A model generated the notes under the pieces. That model was given only the letters and a program-made list of their open reading frames with translations. It was not told where the DNA came from and made no database searches. A DNA stretch of 59,697 nucleotides from Colwellia sp. (lineage in GTDB: Bacteria > Pseudomonadota > Gammaproteobacteria > Enterobacterales > Alteromonadaceae). How positions within the stretch are numbered: position 1 is the stretch's first letter; every line of letters starts with the position of its first letter. The stretch is from NCBI GenBank assembly GCA_020630795.1, contig JAHDIK010000010.1:101406-161102 (forward strand). Direction: 5' to 3'. Below are positions 1 to 8,523 of the stretch, in pieces. Position numbers and translations under genes: made by a program.

Positions 1-20
1 TTAGCACTTAATCAGTGTTT

Positions 21-47
21 AAAAGCCGCCCATGAGGCGGCTTTTTT
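21..47. terminator. Rho-independent terminator hairpin near window edge
   Basis: GCCGCC (25-30) pairs with GGCGGC (36-41) around a CATGA loop. A run of A precedes the stem and a run of T follows it, so it can work in either direction. It probably ends a plus-strand gene lying left of the window, which cannot be seen here. Confidence 0.85.
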
Positions 48-90
48 GTGTCTGTTATTAGTAGTATAGAGATACATCTATAGATGAATG

Positions 91-170
91 CTTCTCTCGC
101 AAGTGTGTTTATATTCTTAAGTTTAAATGAAATATGCGGGTATATTCGTTTAAGTATTATGCGAGAAAGA
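91..170. other. Structured intergenic element with nested inverted repeats
   Basis: An outer stem TCTCGCA (95-101) pairs with TGCGAGA (160-166). Inside it, 122-135 pairs with 142-154 around the loop GCGGGT, giving about 13 bp with one bulged A. A separate 12-bp palindrome, CATCTATAGATG, lies just outside at 75-86. No ORF is present. It could be a small structured RNA, a palindromic repeat unit or chance AT-rich pairing. Confidence 0.3.
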
Positions 171-194
171 GTTATTAGACTGCTTGTTGTTAAT

Positions 195-222
195 ACTAAA
201 AAAGGCGACTAAGGTCGCCTTT
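195..222 (-). terminator. Terminator of the ThiF/acyltransferase operon
   Basis: AAAGGCGAC (201-209) and GTCGCCTTT (214-222) form a 9-bp stem with a TAAG loop. Read on the minus strand the stem runs into a T-rich tract (complement of 195-203). It lies about 20 bp past the stop of the minus-strand ThiF-like gene. Confidence 0.85.
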
Positions 223-244
223 AAACTCGGGGAGTAGCAAGCAT

Positions 245-1144
245 TTACCTGCTTGTATCAATAATCCCTTTGAACACTTTAAACATATAACGTTGAAGAG
301 GGTTTCTATTACCAAACGGTCGCCAGGTTGTTTTAGTTTTATTTAAATATGCATCGTAATGTAAACCTTTGGGAGCCACAACTAACTCACCTCTACCAAG
401 AGCTAGCTTTAATACATTAGAACATAAAGTACCTGCTGCGAGGGAGATCCCCATACAGGTTGACGGCACTTTCTTTTTAAATAAATTAATTCCAGTGTTC
501 TGCACTAAGTAATGTCTTTGAAGGCATGCAGGAGCAACACCAACGATAAAACGAATGATGTTATCTGCAAATATTTCATCTATTTCATCTTGAGATGCAT
601 TTGATGCGGGATCTTCTATTGCGAAGTATTCATCGAATGACATTTTTCCAGGCATAAAAATAAGGAATGCTGTGCCCATGCCTAATGGAGCGGCAGTAAT
701 AGCTGGTATTCCTTTTTCGTAACAACGACGAAATACCTTACGTCTTATTTCCAATGCAAATATATCTAAGCTATCTACGTATATATCAACGCCATCTAAA
801 AACTCTTCTAAGTTATCGTCGTTTATGCCTTGATCAAAGTTTCGAATTTCAGCTTCAGGGTTTATGCCCTGAATAGTTTCTTCCATAACCGCGGCTTTAG
901 GTTTACCTACGGTAGACATATTGGCGCCTGCTTGACGGTTGAAGTTAGCCACATCGTAATCGTCTAAGTCTGAGATGTTGAACTTGCCAATACCTAGTCG
1001 AGATAAAACAACGGCATGATCTCCACCAACACCACCTAAGCCACCAATGGCAACTTTTGTATTTCTTAGCTTTTGTTGTTCAGCCTCTGTTACCCAACCA
1101 ATGTTGCGAGAGAATGCTTCGTTGTAATCGAACGCCTGACTCAT
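245..1144 (-). CDS. ThiF/MoeB/HesA-family (E1-like) adenylyltransferase
   Basis: The 299-residue protein has the Rossmann nucleotide-binding loop GGLGGVGG (residues 34-41), the acidic DLDDYDVANFNRQ segment (59-71) that in E1-like enzymes holds ATP, and a conserved lysine in VGKPKA (about 83). E1-like enzymes adenylate the C-terminus of a small protein or a peptide carboxylate. The paired CxxC zinc motif of MoeB and ThiF is not visible, and the four C-terminal-half cysteines are isolated, so thiamine or molybdopterin roles are unlikely. The C-terminus is basic and aromatic. Its start has the Shine-Dalgarno AGAGGA and lies only 12 bp after the acyltransferase stop, so the two genes are probably co-transcribed and functionally linked. 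The substrate is unknown. Confidence 0.85.
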   Translation of the reverse strand: MSQAFDYNEAFSRNIGWVTEAEQQKLRNTKVAIGGLGGVGGDHAVVLSRLGIGKFNISDLDDYDVANFNRQAGANMSTVGKPKAAVMEETIQGINPEAEIRNFDQGINDDNLEEFLDGVDIYVDSLDIFALEIRRKVFRRCYEKGIPAITAAPLGMGTAFLIFMPGKMSFDEYFAIEDPASNASQDEIDEIFADNIIRFIVGVAPACLQRHYLVQNTGINLFKKKVPSTCMGISLAAGTLCSNVLKLALGRGELVVAPKGLHYDAYLNKTKTTWRPFGNRNPLQRYMFKVFKGIIDTSR

Positions 1145-1156
1145 TGTTAAGTCCTC

Positions 1157-1927
1157 TTATTTATCGGTACAATCAGTAAATGGAATAAGATTTAATTGCT
1201 CTGATAAATCTTGGTAAATAATTTCGTATAACGCGAGTAACTCTTCAGAAAGTTGCGAATGAAAGTCATCTTTATCGAGATAGAACATAGCTCTTAAACC
1301 ATGGTAATCCATTTCATCGCCGGCTTGTTGGAAGGGTAAACCAAACCTTCTCAAACGCTTGTTGAGGCGAGGTTCCATCATGACAAACATACCTTGATGA
1401 TTGCACAATTTTGCTAATGCAATACCTGCTAAATAAAGCCCTATTGCTATGTTAGGGAAATTACGTCTTTCTTCTTCGGAATAAATCGTATTGGGGTCAA
1501 CGTCTTTTAATACATAAGGAACGCTTTTTTCTTTTTCACGGCGTCTAAAGGTATCTAAAACAGCAAGCCTTGATATTTCACTAAAACTGCCACGAGGAAA
1601 TTTTGTTGAATCGACAACATCTGTTCGTGCGCTATGGAGGCAATGCTCTTCAAAAGGGAGTTGACGGCTTGGATCGTTTAACGGAGGAATGATTAGTCGA
1701 ATACAACCAGCGTAAACTTTTGTACGTCTATGTTCTAATAAACAATGAAAAGAATAATCATCACACTCGTCGGTTTCCATTTCTAGTTCATTTTCGGGTT
1801 CCCACCCTAATTCTTTACTATACACGCCATAACGGATTTTAAAGGCTTCTTGCCTTAATTGTTTGGTGTTTGCGAACCTGACCTGAAAATACTCATTGAA
1901 ATTATCAGCAATGGAATATGAACTCAT
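1157..1927 (-). CDS. PEP-CTERM/exosortase-associated-type acyltransferase (GNAT / autoinducer-synthase fold)
   Basis: The protein resembles the acyltransferase family usually annotated as PEP-CTERM/exosortase system-associated, which is related to acyl-homoserine-lactone and N-acyl amino acid synthases. Visible features are the N-terminal segment QEAFKIRYGVYSKELGWEP, typical of LuxI/FeeM-like folds, then YAGCIRLIIPP and the central FSEISRLAVLDTFRRR. Such enzymes move an acyl chain from acyl-ACP or acyl-CoA to an amine. An in-frame ATG at 1940-1942 would add five residues, but AAGG abuts it. The ATG at 1925-1927 is preceded by GGATGAG at a workable distance and matches the family start better. 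No exosortase or PEP-CTERM protein is in the window. It is followed directly by the ThiF-like gene. Confidence 0.75.
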   Translation of the reverse strand: MSSYSIADNFNEYFQVRFANTKQLRQEAFKIRYGVYSKELGWEPENELEMETDECDDYSFHCLLEHRRTKVYAGCIRLIIPPLNDPSRQLPFEEHCLHSARTDVVDSTKFPRGSFSEISRLAVLDTFRRREKEKSVPYVLKDVDPNTIYSEEERRNFPNIAIGLYLAGIALAKLCNHQGMFVMMEPRLNKRLRRFGLPFQQAGDEMDYHGLRAMFYLDKDDFHSQLSEELLALYEIIYQDLSEQLNLIPFTDCTDK

Positions 1928-2122
1928 GTTGATGCCACTCATCCTTAGATAACAAATAACTGCTTGTAAATATAACAGTATTCATTAATAAATTACTAAC
2001 TATTTAGTACTAATATTATTGTTTTATATGGTAAAAATATTTAAATATACTCTTCGAATTAATTATTTTGTATACACAATACTAAGTGTAGTCTCTATTT
2101 AAATTAGAGCCAGTTTCTTTAG

Positions 2123-2977
2123 TTAAGATCTAAACAACATTTCATCGATGGAAATAGCTTTAATTTTAATAGGGAGTATTTCTGTTGCTGTCTCATAACC
2201 ACGTTGATATAAACTTTCTTTTTCTTCTACTGTCATATTAAAGTCGACAGCAGAGTATTGCCCTATATTTACAACTACAGTGTTGTGCCAGAATGCATCG
2301 TTGATGTATTCGCGTGAAATAGTTGTCATAAATGTTCTAATAAGTAGGGTGACATAATTTACGATAGGGAAAAATCGATTCATTTTTATATCGTCAAGTT
2401 CATGTTCACCTCTGAGCCTAAAACACAGTACGGGGGTACCATCTTTTGCCCAATCACGATGTAGCGCATCTTCCGATAAAATGCTTCCGTCAACCATCAA
2501 ATGTTTTCCAAATGTTTTGAAGCTAAAAACTAATGGAATTGACATTGAGAATCGAACGGCGAGCGATACTTTAACTTTCGGAGTATTTTCTTTATCGAAT
2601 ATAACCGGTGCTCCTCTAGCAACGTCGGTTGCTACAATATGTAAATTGTAATCTAGCTCTTCAAACGTTTTACCTCCAAGGTGCTTATCAATCCAACGTT
2701 CAAAAACGTCACCGGAGCTTAAGCCGCCGTTTCTTACAAGCTTAAAGAGAGAGAACTCTCTAAATTGATTGTAATCTGTGTTTAGAGCAATTTTTTTAAT
2801 TTCGGGTAATGGAATGCCAGCAGCAAAAAGGCTGCTTACAATACTACCGCCTGAAACACCTACAATATGGTCGAATTTTGCGCCAAATTCATGTAACGCT
2901 TGTAATATTCCAACATGGGCGGGTAGGCGAGTTCCGCCACCAGCGAATATAGGTACAACGTGTTGAGAATTTATCAT
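2123..2977 (-). CDS. Patatin-like phospholipase family protein
   Basis: This 284-residue protein has the full patatin signature: the oxyanion-hole glycines GGGTRLPAHVG (residues 13-23), the nucleophile elbow GVSGGS with Ser42, and the catalytic aspartate in MVDGS (about 163), forming a Ser-Asp dyad. Family members hydrolyse acyl esters of phospholipids or other lipids. There is no signal peptide, so it is probably cytosolic or peripherally membrane-bound. It resembles the short bacterial RssA-type patatins. It lies on the same strand, 195 bp upstream of the acyltransferase/ThiF pair. A link (lipase releasing acyl chains for an acyltransferase) is possible but unproven. Confidence 0.9.
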   Translation of the reverse strand: MINSQHVVPIFAGGGTRLPAHVGILQALHEFGAKFDHIVGVSGGSIVSSLFAAGIPLPEIKKIALNTDYNQFREFSLFKLVRNGGLSSGDVFERWIDKHLGGKTFEELDYNLHIVATDVARGAPVIFDKENTPKVKVSLAVRFSMSIPLVFSFKTFGKHLMVDGSILSEDALHRDWAKDGTPVLCFRLRGEHELDDIKMNRFFPIVNYVTLLIRTFMTTISREYINDAFWHNTVVVNIGQYSAVDFNMTVEEKESLYQRGYETATEILPIKIKAISIDEMLFRS

Positions 2978-3132
2978 AGCTACCCGTTATTTTTTATTTT
3001 GTCCGTTATTCATATCGCTTTGATAATGTATTTTTGTATCTATTATTATGGTTAATTTTTTTCGTTTTTGCGAAAAGGGATTAATTATTTCTGATAAACT
3101 TATCCCATAATAAAAAAGGAGCAACTGGTCTA

Positions 3133-3894
3133 ATGATTAAAATTATCATAAGTATCACTATTTCATTATTTATCGTATTCCCTGTAACGGCAGAATTGGC
3201 TGATACTGTAGCAAAAGTTAAAAAATCTGTTGTGGGTATAGGGATATATACGCCGACAGGTCGCCCTCAAAATATTCTTAGAGGAAGTGGTTTTGTGATT
3301 GGAAACGGTCGATATGTCGTCACTAATGACCACGTATTACCTAAAGAATTAGATCAAAAGTTGTTGCAGCAGATGGCGGTTTTTGTGGGAACGGGTAAAA
3401 CAGCTAAAGTACGAAAAGCCGAAATAGTTGGCGCGTCTAAAAAACATGATCTCGCTATTTTGGAAATTAAAGGTACACCGTTACCAGCTTTACCTTTAGC
3501 TGACGCTAAATTTATGAGAGAAGGTGAATACATTGCTTTTACGGGATTCCCTATTGGTGCGGTATTAGGTTTATACCCTGTTACACATAGAGGAATTATT
3601 GCCGCGATTACACCTACGGTTACGCCTGTTAATGACGCTAAACAGTTAAGTATAAAAATGCTTAAAAACCTGAGAAATCCTTTTATGGTGTATCAGTTAG
3701 ACGCAACAGCGTATCCAGGAAATAGTGGTAGTGCGATGTATGATACTAAAACAGGAGAGGTAGTTGGCGTAATTAATAAAGTTTTTGTCCAAGAGAGCAA
3801 AGAAGCAGTTATTTCTAAACCTAGTGGGATAACGTACTCAATCCCTGTTAAATATCTCCATCAGCTTTTAAAAAAGCATAATATTAAAGCGTAA
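3133..3894 (+). CDS. Secreted trypsin-like serine protease (S1C/DegP-like, no PDZ)
   Basis: A signal peptide (about residues 1-20, ending VTA) precedes a chymotrypsin-fold protease domain. The triad is intact: His67 in VVTNDHVLP, Asp106 in KHDLAIL and Ser198 in YPGNSGSAM. At 253 residues there is no room for a PDZ domain, unlike DegP, DegQ or DegS, so any substrate control must come from elsewhere. It probably acts in the periplasm. The start is preceded by AAGGAGCAAC. Its stop lies 3 bp from the end of the convergent yibQ-like gene. Confidence 0.85.
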   Translation: MIKIIISITISLFIVFPVTAELADTVAKVKKSVVGIGIYTPTGRPQNILRGSGFVIGNGRYVVTNDHVLPKELDQKLLQQMAVFVGTGKTAKVRKAEIVGASKKHDLAILEIKGTPLPALPLADAKFMREGEYIAFTGFPIGAVLGLYPVTHRGIIAAITPTVTPVNDAKQLSIKMLKNLRNPFMVYQLDATAYPGNSGSAMYDTKTGEVVGVINKVFVQESKEAVISKPSGITYSIPVKYLHQLLKKHNIKA

Positions 3895-3897
3895 CTT

Positions 3898-4647
3898 TTA
3901 TTCTGATATCGCCATAGTATTCAGAGTATTCTGGTAATTTTTAAGTAAATGTGATGCTGAAACTAATGAAATATTATGTTCGTCTAATAATGGAATAAGC
4001 TGTTTTAATGACGAAATAGTTTCAGGGTGCGGGTGAGCAATAGCTATTGCTGAATGATTTGATTTAGCAAGGCGAATTAATGATAAAAACTGTTGTTTAA
4101 TGTATTGGTACTCTAAGTGATTATCCAAAAAAACGTGTCGATGCAGGGCAGGTACGCCGTATTCTTTGGCGATTGACTCTGCTTTGCTTTGGCTTGATGT
4201 AACACTATCGATGAAAATAACGTCTTTCTTTTTCAGAAACTCCATTACCCATGTCATTGGGCGTTCCAGCTGAGTAAGTAAACTTCCCATATGGTTATTA
4301 ATACCAATCGCGAATGGAATTTCATCAAACGCTGCAGTTAAATGTTTGTTAATAGCGTTCTTCGACATGTCTTTTGTTAAGCCTCCAGGCCCTAGAAACT
4401 TACCGTTTTCGGCTTCCATAGGAATATGAAGTATGACTTCTACATTAGATGCGTGTGCTTTTTCGGCTAGTGATTTACCGTATGGTGTATGTGGCAATAC
4501 GGATAAAGTGATATTGCTAGGAAGTGTTAGTACACCAGAATCGGTTGCTCGATATCCAATATCATCAATAATAATCGCTACTTTAGGTGTTTCAGCAGAT
4601 GCTGTACAAGCCATTGAAAATAGAAAAATGTAGAGAAGAATACGCAA
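3898..4647 (-). CDS. Divergent polysaccharide deacetylase family protein (YibQ-like)
   Basis: The 249-residue protein has an N-terminal signal peptide (MRILLYIFLFSMACTASA) and the divergent polysaccharide deacetylase fold, seen in VAIIIDDIGY (about 24-33), HIPMEAE and the GINNHMGS segment. The family is related to NodB-type sugar deacetylases, but its substrate is not established. It is the last gene of the minus-strand run gpmI-envC-yibQ, the same order as in Escherichia coli, which supports a role in envelope or wall metabolism. Confidence 0.85.
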   Translation of the reverse strand: MRILLYIFLFSMACTASAETPKVAIIIDDIGYRATDSGVLTLPSNITLSVLPHTPYGKSLAEKAHASNVEVILHIPMEAENGKFLGPGGLTKDMSKNAINKHLTAAFDEIPFAIGINNHMGSLLTQLERPMTWVMEFLKKKDVIFIDSVTSSQSKAESIAKEYGVPALHRHVFLDNHLEYQYIKQQFLSLIRLAKSNHSAIAIAHPHPETISSLKQLIPLLDEHNISLVSASHLLKNYQNTLNTMAISE

Positions 4648-4725
4648 AAGAATGATTAGCTTTTTATTGTTATTTTATGAGTTAAGGATAACATTTTGCA
4701 AAATGTAAAGCGACAGAAAGCCTTA

Positions 4726-5883
4726 TTATCGGCACCATAACTTCGGGTTAACTGCCTTGCCAACATGTCTAATTTCAAAATATAACCCTGGTTGAGGTTG
4801 CCCACCACTTTGTCCTACGAGTGATATGGTTTCACCTTTTTCGACGTAATCGCCTACTTGTTTTAAAAGTGTTTGGTTATGACCATACAAACTCATGTAG
4901 CCTTTACCGTGATCGACGATAGTCACGAGCCCGTATCCTTTTAACCAGTCAGAAAAAATCACGCTGCCATCATAAATCACTTTAACTTGCTCGCCGATTG
5001 GTGCTGTTTTTAAAACACCTTTCCACTTTATATAACCATGTTTTTGAGTGCCAAAGCGATGACGGATTTTTCCAGAAACAGGCCATTTTAACTTACGCTT
5101 GAGTTTCGATAGCCCAACTAAATTCTTTTTAGGGGTTACTTTTTTTGCTAATCGCTCAAGTGCATTAGTTAAGTTTTTCTCGTCTGAGAGCAACTGATTA
5201 AGTTGTTGTTCTTTTGATAGCTGCTCTTTTTTTAACGACGCGATAGTGTTCGCTCGTTTCTTTTTGTTTTGCTCTAGTGCTTTCTTATCTTGGGTCAAAC
5301 GATTCAATATATTTGATAAGTCAGCAGCTTTAGTTTTTTGTTTTTGTTCTATGGAAACTAATTCGTCAATGGTTTTTCTAAACTGTTTTATTTCTTCAAT
5401 TCGAGCGTTATTCACGTATTTATAACGAGTTAACGTACGCTGGATACTTGCAGGATCTTTTTGATTGAGTAGAAGTTTTAAGTAATCGTGATGCCCTGAT
5501 GCATAAGCGGCTCTGAGTTGTTTAGCGAGTATTTGTTCTTGTTGTTTTTTATCGGTTAACAATGCGTTTTTTTTGGTTGAAAGGGACGATAGTTCTTTTT
5601 TGATTTGAGCTTGGGCTACTCTATTTTTATTCATGTTCTTCGCGTTTGCAGAAATGGCGAGATCATCTTTTTTTAATTGTGCTTCGAGAGCTTTGCGCTT
5701 TTTACTGACTTTTTTTATATCAGTTCGAGTATCTGATATAGCGGATTTTATATCAGTGAGTTGTTTATTGGCGTTGTTTTCAGAAGAATTTTGAAAAGGT
5801 TCTGCCAAACATGATAGTGAGAATACACAGGCAAAGCTGCATATTCGTACCATGTTTGTCAGTGTTTTTTTTCTATAACTCAT
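4726..5883 (-). CDS. envC: Murein hydrolase activator EnvC
   Basis: EnvC is a periplasmic activator of the division amidases AmiA and AmiB. The protein (385 residues) has a signal peptide, a long lysine- and glutamine-rich coiled coil (about 35-250) and a C-terminal LytM/M23 domain (about 265-385). The LytM site is degenerate. The HxxxD ligand region reads HGYIKWKGV, and the usual HFE motif reads LYFEIR, so no zinc site remains. This is as expected for an activator rather than a hydrolase. It lies between gpmI (9 bp) and the yibQ-like gene. Its likely partner AmiB is encoded at 26863-28188. Confidence 0.93.
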   Translation of the reverse strand: MSYRKKTLTNMVRICSFACVFSLSCLAEPFQNSSENNANKQLTDIKSAISDTRTDIKKVSKKRKALEAQLKKDDLAISANAKNMNKNRVAQAQIKKELSSLSTKKNALLTDKKQQEQILAKQLRAAYASGHHDYLKLLLNQKDPASIQRTLTRYKYVNNARIEEIKQFRKTIDELVSIEQKQKTKAADLSNILNRLTQDKKALEQNKKKRANTIASLKKEQLSKEQQLNQLLSDEKNLTNALERLAKKVTPKKNLVGLSKLKRKLKWPVSGKIRHRFGTQKHGYIKWKGVLKTAPIGEQVKVIYDGSVIFSDWLKGYGLVTIVDHGKGYMSLYGHNQTLLKQVGDYVEKGETISLVGQSGGQPQPGLYFEIRHVGKAVNPKLWCR

Positions 5884-5892
5884 TAACTAATA

Positions 5893-7452
5893 TTAATTTT
5901 TTAACTTCATTAATATAGAGCCTGTCATTTCTTCTGGTTGAGGTAAACCCATAAGATGAAGAATTGTTGGAGATATATCACTTAGTGTTCCCGTTTCTGC
6001 TGGTTGAGCATCTCGCCCTACGTAGATAAGAGGTACTGGTTCACATGTATGTGCGGTATGCATTTGGCCAGTTTCGTTGTCTACCATCTGTTCCGCGTTT
6101 CCGTGATCGGCAGTAATTAAACATTCACCACCCACTTTTTCAACCGCTTGAACCACGCGACTCATTGCTAGGTCTACAGCTTCACAAGCTTTTACAGCGG
6201 CATCAAATTGGCCTGTATGCCCAACCATGTCACCATTTGGATAGTTACAAACAATAAAATCGTGTTCACCACTTTCTATTGCTGCTACAAGTTCATCGGT
6301 TAACATCACAGAGTTCATTTCTGGCTGTAAGTCGTAGGTAGCAACAGATGGAGAAGGAATTAAAATACGTTCTTCGCCCGTAAAGGTATCTTCTCGGCCA
6401 CCACTAAAGAAAAATGTAACGTGTGCGTACTTTTCAGTTTCAGAGATACGCAATTGCGTTTTATCATTCTTTTCTAGCCACTCACCCATTACGTTATTAA
6501 GTTCTGAAGGTGGAAATGCACTTGGCGCATCAATATCGGCTGAATATTGCGTTAACATAACAAAGTCAGCAATTTGCGGCGTGCGTTTTTTCTTAAAGCC
6601 GTCAAAGTCGCTTTCTGTAAAGCAACGTGAGAACTGGCGAGCTCTATCGGCTCTAAAATTCATAAACACAAGCGCATCACCATCTTCTACTTTTATGGTA
6701 TTTCCTTGTGAATCTTTAATTGCTGAAGCGCTTACAAACTCGTCATTTTCATCACGTTCGTAAGCCGCATTTAATGCATCTTCAGCCGTTGAGTATTGGT
6801 ATTCGCTGGTGCCATCAACAAGTAAATTGTAGGCAAGTTCAACACGGTCCCAGCGCTGATCTCTATCCATGGCGTAGTAACGTCCAATAATGGAAGCGAC
6901 TTGGCCTGTACTTTCATCGTCAGAAAATAATTCTTTAAATTTATTTTGTGCGCGAATAATTGGGTTTAATGCACTACGTGGAGGCGTGTCTCTACCATCT
7001 AAAAATGCGTGTAAATAAACTTTGTTAGCGCCTTTCTTTTTCGCAAGCTCAATCATCGCAATGATATGGTCGTCATGACTGTGAACACCGCCTGGCGAAA
7101 GCAAGCCAAAAATATGAACGGCTTTGTCATTGTTTACCGCTTTATCAACGGCTGCGCATAAGGTTGGATTATGTTCGAACTCACCGTCTTCAATCGCTTT
7201 AGTGATACGGGTGAAGTCTTGATAAACTACTCGGCCTGCACCTAAGTTTACGTGACCAACTTCAGAGTTACCCATTTGTCCATCAGGAAGACCAACAGCC
7301 ATGCCTGATGTTTCAATAAGCATATTAGGGTAGTTTTGCATTAAGCCATCAATGAATGGCGTTTTAGCATGATAAATAGCGTTAGATTCCTGGTTTTCTC
7401 TGTAGCCCCAGCCATCTAATATAATAAGAACAGTTGATTTTTTACCTGACAT
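5893..7452 (-). CDS. gpmI: 2,3-bisphosphoglycerate-independent phosphoglycerate mutase
   Basis: This glycolytic enzyme interconverts 3- and 2-phosphoglycerate through a phosphoserine and two metal ions. Alkaline-phosphatase-superfamily motifs are intact: DGWGYR near the start, the phosphorylated serine in [10 protein letters not shown] (about Ser63), [43 protein letters not shown] and ADHGNAEQM near the end. The length of 519 residues is normal. It is the first gene of the gpmI-envC-yibQ run and is divergent from the rhodanese-grxC-secB-gpsA run. Confidence 0.96.
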   Translation of the reverse strand: MSGKKSTVLIILDGWGYRENQESNAIYHAKTPFIDGLMQNYPNMLIETSGMAVGLPDGQMGNSEVGHVNLGAGRVVYQDFTRITKAIEDGEFEHNPTLCAAVDKAVNNDKAVHIFGLLSPGGVHSHDDHIIAMIELAKKKGANKVYLHAFLDGRDTPPRSALNPIIRAQNKFKELFSDDESTGQVASIIGRYYAMDRDQRWDRVELAYNLLVDGTSEYQYSTAEDALNAAYERDENDEFVSASAIKDSQGNTIKVEDGDALVFMNFRADRARQFSRCFTESDFDGFKKKRTPQIADFVMLTQYSADIDAPSAFPPSELNNVMGEWLEKNDKTQLRISETEKYAHVTFFFSGGREDTFTGEERILIPSPSVATYDLQPEMNSVMLTDELVAAIESGEHDFIVCNYPNGDMVGHTGQFDAAVKACEAVDLAMSRVVQAVEKVGGECLITADHGNAEQMVDNETGQMHTAHTCEPVPLIYVGRDAQPAETGTLSDISPTILHLMGLPQPEEMTGSILMKLKN

Positions 7453-7752
7453 GAAGTCTTCCCTTAGACCTGTGCTTGCCTACATACAAAACCATACGTA
7501 TTACAAGCGATGATAAAACACTAAACCTTTGAATATTTATGCAGTATATCAAGCTCAACATATAATTTCTCGCGTTGGTTTAGACAAAAAACTCCTTATT
7601 AATACTTATTTTTTATCAACATGAGCAGCTAAGGAGAAATCGCTTGAAAATAAATTGTTTTAAAAGTTACGTTTCGTCGTGTCTCATGTTGCGAGCGCGC
7701 TCGATAAACCTGTATACTAGCGCCCAATTTCATCACAGAAAATGGTTATTTT
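7453..7752. other. Divergent intergenic region gpmI / rhodanese
   Basis: This 300-bp gap has no ORF with coding character. The right end carries a plausible sigma-70 promoter for the plus-strand genes (listed separately). On the minus strand a TATACT hexamer lies at 7548-7543, but I see no good -35 for it, so the gpmI promoter is unassigned. I see nothing else in the stretch. Confidence 0.6.
7689..7718 (+). promoter_or_regulatory. Putative sigma-70 promoter of rhodanese-grxC-secB-gpsA
   Basis: TTGCGA (7689-7694) and TATACT (7713-7718) are separated by 18 bp, and the rhodanese start codon lies 34 bp beyond the -10 element. Confidence 0.55.
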
Positions 7753-8178
7753 ATGGAACAATTTATTGCTTTTGCTAGCAACCATATGTTGCTTAGTGCG
7801 GCGTGGCTAGCAATTTTTACGTTGATTATATTTACCACAATTAAAATCAAAATGTCTCCAGTTAAACAAATTAGTACGCAAGAGCTCACATTTTTCGTTA
7901 ATAGGGAAGATGGTGTTGTTGTAGATATTCGTTCAGAAAAAGATTTCAAATCGGGTCATATTTTAGATGCTAAACATTTAACTGTTGAAAAAGCGAATAA
8001 TAATGACTTTGCAAGCCTTGAAAAATATAAAGATAAACCCATCATTGTAGTATGTGCTGCTGGGATGACAGCTGTTAAAGTTGCTAACCAACTTTATAAA
8101 GCCGGTTTTACTAAATCAAGCTTACTAAAAGGCGGCATGAATTCTTGGATAAGTGGCGGATTACCTGTTACTAAATAG
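7753..8178 (+). CDS. Membrane-anchored rhodanese-like protein (YibN-like)
   Basis: An N-terminal membrane segment (about residues 12-30) is followed by a single rhodanese domain (about 42-140). The active-site loop is CAAGMTA with Cys101, and VVDIRSEKDFKSGHI is the typical entry motif. Rhodaneses carry a persulfide on this cysteine, but the acceptor here is unknown. It is the first gene of the conserved run yibN-grxC-secB-gpsA, with grxC starting 14 bp later. The call to the YibN subfamily rests on gene order, the membrane anchor and the length (141 residues). Confidence 0.88.
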   Translation: MEQFIAFASNHMLLSAAWLAIFTLIIFTTIKIKMSPVKQISTQELTFFVNREDGVVVDIRSEKDFKSGHILDAKHLTVEKANNNDFASLEKYKDKPIIVVCAAGMTAVKVANQLYKAGFTKSSLLKGGMNSWISGGLPVTK

Positions 8179-8192
8179 ATAAGGTAGTTTAT

Positions 8193-8444
8193 ATGGCTAA
8201 TGTAGATATTTATACCAAAGTAACATGTCCTTACTGCATGAGAGCAAAAGCTTTGTTGTCTGAAAAAAATGTTGATTTTAACGAAATTAAAATTGATGGT
8301 GACAATGAGTTAAGAGCTAAAATGATTGAAAGAAGTAACGGAGCATATACTGTTCCGCAAATATTTATTGATGACACTCATGTAGGTGGATGCGATGATT
8401 TATATGCGCTTCACGCACGTGGTGAGTTAGATAAATTATTATAA
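8193..8444 (+). CDS. grxC: Glutaredoxin 3
   Basis: This 83-residue protein is a single glutaredoxin domain with the dithiol active site CPYC (Cys12, Cys15), the cis-proline region TVPQIFI and the glutathione-binding GGCDDL. It reduces disulfides and glutathionylated proteins in the cytosol using glutathione. Length and position between the rhodanese gene and secB match GrxC of other gammaproteobacteria. Confidence 0.95.
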   Translation: MANVDIYTKVTCPYCMRAKALLSEKNVDFNEIKIDGDNELRAKMIERSNGAYTVPQIFIDDTHVGGCDDLYALHARGELDKLL

Positions 8445-8523
8445 TAAGTCGGCAACGTACTGTTGCTACAAGAATTTGAATAAATTGGTACTGTGAGTGC
8501 CGAATAAAATAGGAAGTACTATT

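Noticed and set aside
1157..1942. Reading this gene as part of a PEP-CTERM/exosortase locus
   Set aside because: No exosortase, PEP-CTERM protein or PEP-CTERM-type polysaccharide cluster is present; only the family name points that way.
4726..5883. EnvC LytM domain read as a broken peptidase
   Set aside because: Loss of the zinc ligands is the normal state of EnvC, which activates amidases rather than cutting peptidoglycan itself.
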